From JAICIG01 sp035532215 (GTDB lineage: Bacteria > Planctomycetota > Planctomycetia > Pirellulales > JAICIG01): 29,654 nucleotides of DNA. A model generated the notes under the pieces. The model made no database searches and was not told the DNA's origin. It saw only the letters and a list, made by a program, of their open reading frames with translations. The position numbers and the translations under genes are program-made. Of this stretch, positions 23,950-29,654 are shown one piece after another; the first letter of the stretch is position 1; each line of letters starts with the position of its first letter. Location: NCBI GenBank assembly GCA_035532215.1, contig DATKRK010000157.1, positions 1 to 29,654 of the forward strand, given 5' to 3'.

Positions 23950-26271
23950 ATGCGCAGCTTTACCAACAACTTTTTGACGCAAGCAGCCAACCAATCGGCT
24001 TTGCCATACCTCGTTCTGGAGGTTGATTGGGGCGGCCCAGCGGGCGTGCAGTATTATCTTGACCGGTCGCCTACGAGCTTCGTCAACAACGACGGATATC
24101 GCTTTCCGGCCGGCGGCGTCGGCTCTGTGCTCGTCGTCGACTGGGGCCATATCGGCATCTCGCTGAAAGAAGGGGAGATTGGCGTCACCGATCAAACCAC
24201 GGTGACGCTCGACGACACCGGCGGCGCGATCACCAACATCCTGAATTCCGTCGACCAGCAGCGCCGCCAGTTTACGATTTGGCGCATGTTCGACGATCCC
24301 AGCGTCAAGTGGGATACCGACAACGGACGGATATTTACTGGCGTTTTGCGCCCGTTCAGTTGGTCCGCCAGCGACAATCAGATCGTCCTCAATCTCGGCG
24401 ATCTTGGGCCGCTCTTGGCCAAGGACGTCTCGCTCATCGCGACCGATGCCGCGTTCGACAAGTTACCGCCATCGTCCAAGCAAAAGAGCATTCCGCTCTG
24501 CTGGGGCCGGGCGCAGCGCGTCGAGGCGCTGCCGATTTCTGCGCCCTGGGAGACGCGGCTCGCCCAATCGACCGACGGCAGCAACCCAGTCACGGTCAAT
24601 ATCACCGACGATCTGAGCCTGCTGCCGGGCGTCGTCGCGGAGACGCCTTACGACGGCTATGTGGGCACGGACCCCGTGACGATCACGTTTCACCAGTCGC
24701 CCGACCCAACCAGCGAGCTCAGCACGGCGACGCTCGACGCGGGCTCCGCGCCCGTCATCGCGCTGATCTCGAATCTGCTGTTCATCGTTTCGGACGAGGC
24801 CGGCGACAGATTCATCTTCAACTTCACGCCCTCGCAAATCTCCCCGTCGTCGGCCCAGCAGGCGATCCTTGCCGACTCCGCCGGCCTCGAGGCCCCCTAC
24901 ATCCAATCGGGCTCGGCCGGGACGAATCTGGTAATCACGCTCGGCAATGTTGACGAATCCGGCTTTCCCGTCAGCGGGACCGTCAGGTTTTCTCCGGGCG
25001 ATTGGGACTTCGTGAGCGGCAATACTTACGACACCACTTGGTGGCAGGTCACGCTTCAAGACAACGCCGACGGCACGCTCGCCTATCTCAAATCCAACAA
25101 CATGTTGTTCAATCTCAAGGTCACCGGTCCCTCGGCGGCGATCAGCGTCTGGCCGGCGGGAACGACGCTGCGGCCCAAGGATCAGACGACGATCTATGCC
25201 GTCAATGCGCTGCCGTCGAAGGCGGTGCTAATCGTCGAAGGCTGCGGAACGATTTCGGATTCGGCGGGCGACGCGCGCAAGGATTTCATAGTCCTGGGTC
25301 AGGTCGTCAACTCGTTCGTGCAGAACTCGTCGGCGACGATCGTGGTCAGCGATTACTTCAGCGTCAACTGCAACGATTCGACATGGAGCGATCCTTCGAA
25401 ACTCGGCCGCAACATCACCACGATCACCTTCCAGAGCTCGCCGCGGGACTGGGTTCCTAACCTCAACGACAACCGCATCTGGTGTACGGTGCTGGGAATA
25501 GACGACGCCGGCGACGGCTCCGGCAACCTGATTACGAACCCGGCGACGGTGATCCTGCAGTATCTGGAAAACGCGCACCTGATGGACGTCGATCCGAACT
25601 TCATCGATGCCAATTCATTTAGCACCGCGGCCGATGGCCTGTCCGGCTTCTCCGTCGGCTTCGCCCAACTGGAAACGCGGCGGGGCCTCGACTTGCTGCA
25701 AGAAATCGCCATGCAGTGCAATTCGGTGCTGCTGCTCGACCAGGGCGTCGCGCGAATGGTCGTGCTCAGCGACACGGCCGGGACGGTAGTCGGCACGTTC
25801 GATACCACCACGCTGAACAACTACGAACTCGATTCGCTGGTCACGGACGAGACCGCCGTCGAGGACGGGGCGAATGAGCTAATTGGCCTGTGGACGGCGT
25901 TCTGGGACGATATCACCGGCAATACGCCGATGGAGGTCCACGCGTCGAAGGCCGGTTCGATCACCGCATTCGGTCCCATCAGCCGCGAGTTGCCGATTTA
26001 TCTCCACTGGCGCCGCGGCGACGTCGAAACGGCAGTCGGCTGGTGGCTCGACCACTTCAGCACGGTCTTCCGCACCGTGACGTTCACCGCCTACCTCGGC
26101 GCCTTGGTTCTTGAGCCCGGCGATTGGATTACAGTCAGTTGGGTCGACAGCTCCGGCCGCGACTTGTTCGGCGGCGCCCAGTCGATGATGGTCGTCAAAG
26201 CCACCGACCGCGGCGCCGACCAGTTGGTCGACATCGAAGCCCGGTATCCGAAGTCCGTCTTTGCTTCGTAG
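23950..26271 (+). CDS. Tail-tip / baseplate hub-like protein, copy 2
   Basis: A 773-residue paralogue of the protein at 20296-22611, colinear over the whole length. It starts MRSFTNNFLTQAANQSALPY followed by LVLEVDWGG. Divergence is uneven: residues of about 185-310 (from IPLCWGRAQRVEALPISAPW to SSAQQAILA) are almost identical even at the DNA level, whereas the N-terminal 180 residues and the C-terminal third differ more. Keeping two open copies implies distinct roles, for example different hub rings or receptor variants. The gap before it (23872-23949) holds no repeat. A hairpin follows the stop codon. Confidence 0.7.
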   Translation: MRSFTNNFLTQAANQSALPYLVLEVDWGGPAGVQYYLDRSPTSFVNNDGYRFPAGGVGSVLVVDWGHIGISLKEGEIGVTDQTTVTLDDTGGAITNILNSVDQQRRQFTIWRMFDDPSVKWDTDNGRIFTGVLRPFSWSASDNQIVLNLGDLGPLLAKDVSLIATDAAFDKLPPSSKQKSIPLCWGRAQRVEALPISAPWETRLAQSTDGSNPVTVNITDDLSLLPGVVAETPYDGYVGTDPVTITFHQSPDPTSELSTATLDAGSAPVIALISNLLFIVSDEAGDRFIFNFTPSQISPSSAQQAILADSAGLEAPYIQSGSAGTNLVITLGNVDESGFPVSGTVRFSPGDWDFVSGNTYDTTWWQVTLQDNADGTLAYLKSNNMLFNLKVTGPSAAISVWPAGTTLRPKDQTTIYAVNALPSKAVLIVEGCGTISDSAGDARKDFIVLGQVVNSFVQNSSATIVVSDYFSVNCNDSTWSDPSKLGRNITTITFQSSPRDWVPNLNDNRIWCTVLGIDDAGDGSGNLITNPATVILQYLENAHLMDVDPNFIDANSFSTAADGLSGFSVGFAQLETRRGLDLLQEIAMQCNSVLLLDQGVARMVVLSDTAGTVVGTFDTTTLNNYELDSLVTDETAVEDGANELIGLWTAFWDDITGNTPMEVHASKAGSITAFGPISRELPIYLHWRRGDVETAVGWWLDHFSTVFRTVTFTAYLGALVLEPGDWITVSWVDSSGRDLFGGAQSMMVVKATDRGADQLVDIEARYPKSVFAS

Positions 26272-26288
26272 AGCGGCTCCGTCGTAGC

Positions 26289-26323
26289 GAGCAGGGAGCG
26301 CACGCGGAACATGCTCCCTGCTC
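26289..26323 (+). terminator. Hairpin after the second hub gene
   Basis: An 11 bp perfect stem (GAGCAGGGAGC with GCTCCCTGCTC) around a 13-base loop, 18 bases after the hub stop codon. There is no following T tract, so it may be an attenuator or an mRNA-stabilising stem instead of a true terminator. It covers ATG 26311, which argues against that start for the next gene. Confidence 0.45.
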
Positions 26324-26370
26324 CTGATTGCGTACTCTTCGCGCGCTCATCCCTACTCCCAATCCCTACC

Positions 26371-28713
26371 ATGCCCCATACACCTGGCGCCCTGACCCGG
26401 CGGATTCACGGCGAACTGATCGCCGCCGGAAAAATGAAACCAGCGATCCCGTCGAAGCGAGACCAACTGCTTCCGGCCGCGCCCGAGCCGGCGCGGCCGG
26501 GCTTAGCCAAAGCCGGCGGTCCTCTTGCTAACGCGCCGTGGAAAGGCGAGCTCGCCAAAAAGCCGTGGCACTACCGCGTCACGGCCGTCATCGCGCACCG
26601 CAACACGCCCGAGCACCTCGAACTTTGCCTCCAGTTCTTGACCCAGCAGAGCGAGCGGCCCTATGTGACGATCATCGACACGGGCAGCAACGACGAGTCG
26701 TTCGCTCGCGTGCTCGCGCTTCGCAGCGAAGCGGTTGAAGTACACCGAATCGCCTGCCACGCGACGGAGGAATATGCCGACGCCGTCTGCTACGCCATGG
26801 ACCTCGCCATGTCCGCCTGCCGCACCGAGTACCTCTGGTGTCTGTATTCCGATTGCTTCATCATCAACTCGAACATGTTGGCTGAGTTGCTCGCGAAGGC
26901 GGATGGCGGCCGGCAGCCGGTCATCGGCTATGAGTCGATCTCGGCGAACCAGCATCCAGAGTGCAAAGGGATGGTGAGTGACGCCTGCACTCTGCTCCAC
27001 ATGCCAACCATGCGGCGCCTGGAGGTCACCTGGTCTCGCGCCGGCCTGGCCGAACGGGCGCAAGCAGCCGGGCAGACCGTCGTCTTCGCTTCCGAGATGT
27101 CGCTCAATTATCGGCTCCGCGAGCGGGGCGTCGAGCCGTTGATTCTCGGACGCGAGCAAGCATCCGGCATCGAGCGGGACGACAACCGTGTACTCCTGCG
27201 ATCGGAGATGTTGACCGCGGAAATGCTTGCTGCGCAGCGGGGGGGCGGGACCGGCAAGGACCGCGTGATGGAAGAGCCGCGCGCCATGGCGCGGAAGGCT
27301 GCGCAAATGCGGCAGCGACCAAGCGAGTCTAGCGCGAGTCGCAAATCGAATTGTGTGCCGGCGACCGTTGCGGTAATCGTGCCGTGCCATAACTACGCCC
27401 GTTTCCTAGACGAGTGCCTAATGAGCATCGTGACCCAAAGTCGCCGCCCAGACGAGATTCTGGTCGTCGATGATGCGTCAGACGACGACACTCGCCAAAT
27501 CGCCTCGCGATGGGAAAGCTGCGGCGTCCAGTACATTCGAACGGAGCACCGCAATGTTCGCCTCGCGAGACTCTCAGGGTTGAACGCCACGCGAGGAGAT
27601 GTCGTCTGCTTTGTCGACGCGGACGACCGTATAGGTGACGACTATCTGCGAGATGGGCTACAGATGTTCGATCGGTACGATGTCGGACTCGTCCACTCCG
27701 ACATGCATATTTTTGGCGAAGACACGTCGATTTTCGTCGTACCGGACACGCTGAGCGTCGAGTTGGAGGCGCGAGAGAACTACGCACATTGCGGCGTACT
27801 GTTCCGGCGCGAGTCGTTGCTGATGAGCGGAGCGCTGACTGTCCAGATCGATCCTACGAAAGCGCATGAGGATTGGTACGTGTGCCGTCGAATCCTCCAA
27901 CAGGGGTGGGGTTCCAGGAAGCAACCCGCGGCCTACTACTATCGCCGCCACGGCAAAAACGCGACTGTTCGAAAGCAAAAAGAGCGGCCGTATTTTGATC
28001 TGTTTGGCATGGAACACGAGACGGTTACTGTCTTCATCTCTCTCTCTGGAAGGACTCATTTCTGGCCCAAGTTCGAAAGGTTCTTTCAGGTCCAGAGCTG
28101 GCCTCATGGCCAAGTGCGGCTGATGCTTATGGACACAAGCCAAGACGAGCACTTCGGCGGGTTGGTCCGCTCGTGGCTCGCAAGCTGCGATTATCGGGAC
28201 ACGAGATATTTTGCGGAAACCGTCGCGGCCGCGGGTTTAGCGGATCTGGACCGCCGCGACCCGAGCATCGCCGACGCCGTTCGTTTCGCCGCGGCTAGGA
28301 TCTACAATCGCCTGGCGCGGGAGGCCACCGGCAACTTCGTCCTCACGATCGAGGACGATGTACTTCCTCCGCCGCATGTTATCGAAGCCCTGCTGCGCGC
28401 GTTCGACCACGAAACGGCGTCGGTCGCCGCTCCCTACCTGTCTCGTTTCCATGACGGCTATGTCGCGTGGAGAGACGGGCGAACAATCATCGAGCAGCGC
28501 GGAAGTGGCATAGAGGCAATCGAGGGAAACGGATTCGGCTGCACGATGCTCCGCGCAGAGGCATTGCGGTCGGCAGTCTTCACGGCGGTCCAGCCGCCTT
28601 ACGTTGATTTCGACCCCGCATTCTACCAGAGGCTCAAGAGGACCGGCCTTAAAGCGAAGGTGCGGTGGGACGTCGAGTGCCAACATCTCGAAAAGGGACA
28701 CCGGCATGTTTGA
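26371..28713 (+). CDS. Three-domain glycosyltransferase
   Basis: A 780-residue protein with three GT-A type modules. Module 1 (about 62-300) matches the enzyme at 22735-23871, with VTAVIAHRNTPEHLELCLQF and LYSDCFII (D161). Module 2 (about 330-545) is a classical family 2 domain: VAVIVPCHNYARFLDECL, ILVVDDASDDDTRQIA and VDADDR (D416, D418, D419). Module 3 (from about 550) has VTVFISLSGRTHFWPKFERF and LTIEDDVLPPPHVIEAL (E661-D663). Modules 2 and 3 are less GC-rich than module 1, and the junction falls near 27240-27350, suggesting fusion with imported sequence. A multi-module enzyme can build a short chain of two or three sugars. The gene overlaps the sulfotransferase start by eight bases. An ATG at 26311 would add 20 residues but lies in a hairpin. 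Confidence 0.8.
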   Translation: MPHTPGALTRRIHGELIAAGKMKPAIPSKRDQLLPAAPEPARPGLAKAGGPLANAPWKGELAKKPWHYRVTAVIAHRNTPEHLELCLQFLTQQSERPYVTIIDTGSNDESFARVLALRSEAVEVHRIACHATEEYADAVCYAMDLAMSACRTEYLWCLYSDCFIINSNMLAELLAKADGGRQPVIGYESISANQHPECKGMVSDACTLLHMPTMRRLEVTWSRAGLAERAQAAGQTVVFASEMSLNYRLRERGVEPLILGREQASGIERDDNRVLLRSEMLTAEMLAAQRGGGTGKDRVMEEPRAMARKAAQMRQRPSESSASRKSNCVPATVAVIVPCHNYARFLDECLMSIVTQSRRPDEILVVDDASDDDTRQIASRWESCGVQYIRTEHRNVRLARLSGLNATRGDVVCFVDADDRIGDDYLRDGLQMFDRYDVGLVHSDMHIFGEDTSIFVVPDTLSVELEARENYAHCGVLFRRESLLMSGALTVQIDPTKAHEDWYVCRRILQQGWGSRKQPAAYYYRRHGKNATVRKQKERPYFDLFGMEHETVTVFISLSGRTHFWPKFERFFQVQSWPHGQVRLMLMDTSQDEHFGGLVRSWLASCDYRDTRYFAETVAAAGLADLDRRDPSIADAVRFAAARIYNRLAREATGNFVLTIEDDVLPPPHVIEALLRAFDHETASVAAPYLSRFHDGYVAWRDGRTIIEQRGSGIEAIEGNGFGCTMLRAEALRSAVFTAVQPPYVDFDPAFYQRLKRTGLKAKVRWDVECQHLEKGHRHV

Positions 28714-29419
28714 TTCCGTCGCGTTCGCGGCACCGTTTACCGAGACTTCGCCGCACGCTGCACTGGTGACGCGGTTCGTAATTCTATCTCAGCCGCGAAC
28801 TGGCTCGAGCCTGCTGAACACGTCGCTACGGTCGCACCCCGATGTCTATATGGACCAGGAGATACTGAATCACCTCCATCCCCACGATCTGCCTTGGAAC
28901 GGGTACCAGCGACTTAGAGCATCTCTGTCCCGTCCGAATTTTGGTGCCGTCGGTTGCAGCCTCCATGCGTTCCAGCCGGCCCGCCACTGGGAGCGCTGGA
29001 CTGATTGGGAAGCAGCGTGGGATGCCCTGTCCGACGACCCGACCATCAAGGTGATCCATCTCACGCGAGAGGACGTGATAGCACAGCTCGCGTCGTGGAA
29101 AATCGCGGATGAGACGGGTCAGTGGGGGCCGCAAAGAGACGTTACCGAACGTCCAGTGGTGCGTATCGATCCGCAGGAGCTGCGCTGGTTCCGCGAGTGG
29201 AACGCGTGCATGTATGAACGGCGCCTGTCAATCCTGCGCCGCCACGAGACGTTTCGTCTCACCTACGAGTCGCTTCGTGACAGCTGGGACGAGACGATGC
29301 GCGCGATCCAGGAATTCCTGGGAGTTCCAATAAAGTTCATTCAGCCTCTCTTGACGCGCAACGAGAGACGGCTGACCAAGGATGTCGTGCAAAACTGGGA
29401 TGAACTGCAGGGCGAATGA
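28706..29419 (+). CDS. Sulfotransferase-like protein
   Basis: A 237-residue protein likely to move a sulfo group from PAPS to an acceptor such as a sugar. The 5'-phosphosulfate loop is ILSQPRTGSSLLNTSL near residues 29-44. The 3'-phosphate region is KVIHLTREDVIAQLASWKIA. The C-terminal part has LTYESLRDSWDETMRAIQEF followed by LGVPIKF, the usual end of these enzymes. AAAAGGGA precedes the ATG, which overlaps the end of the three-domain glycosyltransferase (ATGTTTGA). The tight coupling suggests that the glycan made by that enzyme is then sulfated. It is shorter than many sulfotransferases but all main motifs are present. Related Stf0-like or LPS-type families are possible. Confidence 0.78.
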   Translation: MFDSVAFAAPFTETSPHAALVTRFVILSQPRTGSSLLNTSLRSHPDVYMDQEILNHLHPHDLPWNGYQRLRASLSRPNFGAVGCSLHAFQPARHWERWTDWEAAWDALSDDPTIKVIHLTREDVIAQLASWKIADETGQWGPQRDVTERPVVRIDPQELRWFREWNACMYERRLSILRRHETFRLTYESLRDSWDETMRAIQEFLGVPIKFIQPLLTRNERRLTKDVVQNWDELQGE

Positions 29420-29564
29420 GCTACGGAGCATCGGCAGCCACCCTGAGCCCAATGCTAGGACTCGGGCCACGCTCTGACCGCCGTCGGTACAATTGTCCCC
29501 GTGACAGCTCTTCCTTAGTTCAAGTTTCGCGGTTTTCGCCAGGCAATTTCGGTCGAATTGAAAT

Positions 29565-29636
29565 CGGCCTCCGTGCCAAAAACGGGTAAACCTGTGGTGA
29601 ATTCAACTTCCCAGGCAACCTGCGGCAAGGAGGCCG
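29565..29636 (+). promoter_or_regulatory. Possible leader that masks a ribosome binding site
   Basis: CGGCCTCC at 29565-29572 is the exact reverse complement of GGAGGCCG at 29629-29636, which contains the Shine-Dalgarno site of the next gene. The direct repeat CCAGGCAA occurs at about 29539 and 29611. This could be a cis-regulatory leader. Apart from this, 29420-29639 holds nothing that I recognise. Confidence 0.3.
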
Positions 29637-29639
29637 AAC

Positions 29640-29654
29640 GTGCAAGTTACTTCA
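29640..29654 (+). CDS. Start of a further gene, truncated by the window end
   Basis: A near-perfect Shine-Dalgarno AAGGAGG (29627-29633) is followed after six bases by GTG and four open codons (reading MQVTS). Only 15 bases are visible, so no product can be named. The site is the strongest ribosome binding site in the window, and the codons lie in the same direction as the cluster. Confidence 0.45.

Noticed and set aside
20296..26271. Diversity-generating retroelement acting on the hub genes
   Set aside because: No reverse transcriptase gene or template repeat with adenine-specific changes was found. The differences between the hub copies are spread widely.
13112..28713. Contractile injection system or tailocin
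   Set aside because: No sheath, baseplate wedge or AAA ATPase gene is seen, and terminase, portal and protease genes are present, so a genome-packaging siphovirus-type ancestor fits better.

Overview
The window looks like a high-GC planctomycete-type chromosome (inference: dense REP-like dispersed repeats between genes, a membrane-anchored SGNH protein of a kind common in that phylum, weak use of Shine-Dalgarno sites). It is dominated by one long plus-strand cluster, about 1.6 to 29.4 kb, that encodes the packaging, head-neck and long-tail parts of a siphovirus of the HK97 type.

Layout. 0-1.3 kb: an SGNH-type membrane-anchored protein, preceded by a partial duplication of its own 5' end. 1.5-5.7 kb: a strong sigma70-like promoter with an embedded palindrome, a small orphan gene, small and large terminase subunits and a coiled-coil protein. 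5.7-7.6 kb: a lower-GC two-gene insert with a DUF2335 membrane protein. 7.6-10.7 kb: portal, a small coiled-coil protein and the prohead protease. 10.7-13.1 kb: two glycosyltransferases where the major capsid protein gene is normally found. 13.1-17.7 kb: head-tail connector, head completion, gp10-like, tail terminator-like, tail tube, tail assembly chaperones joined by a -1 frameshift site, and a small tail protein. 17.7-20.1 kb: tape measure protein. 20.3-28.7 kb: a tandem duplication of a unit made of a tail-tip/hub-like protein plus a glycosyltransferase; the second glycosyltransferase has gained two more catalytic domains. 28.7-29.4 kb: a sulfotransferase-like protein. The last bases begin another gene.

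How it may work. Terminase, portal, protease, neck and tail genes are intact and in canonical order. I find no major capsid protein, integrase, replication, lysis or repressor gene here. At least six intergenic gaps have been invaded by dispersed repeats, yet the long structural reading frames remain open. This suggests a long-resident, possibly domesticated phage-like particle (gene-transfer-agent-like, or a prophage whose other genes lie outside the window). Six glycosyltransferase domains in four genes plus a sulfotransferase, interleaved with head and tail genes, suggest that the particle, or the surface it binds, is decorated with glycans. That link is inference from gene order.

Repeats. 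Four elements of 84-85 bp with inverted arms (family A) and several shorter inverted-arm elements (family B) lie between genes. One family A copy has two paired compensatory changes in its hairpin. Some repeats supply start codons, stop codons or C-terminal codons to neighbouring genes.
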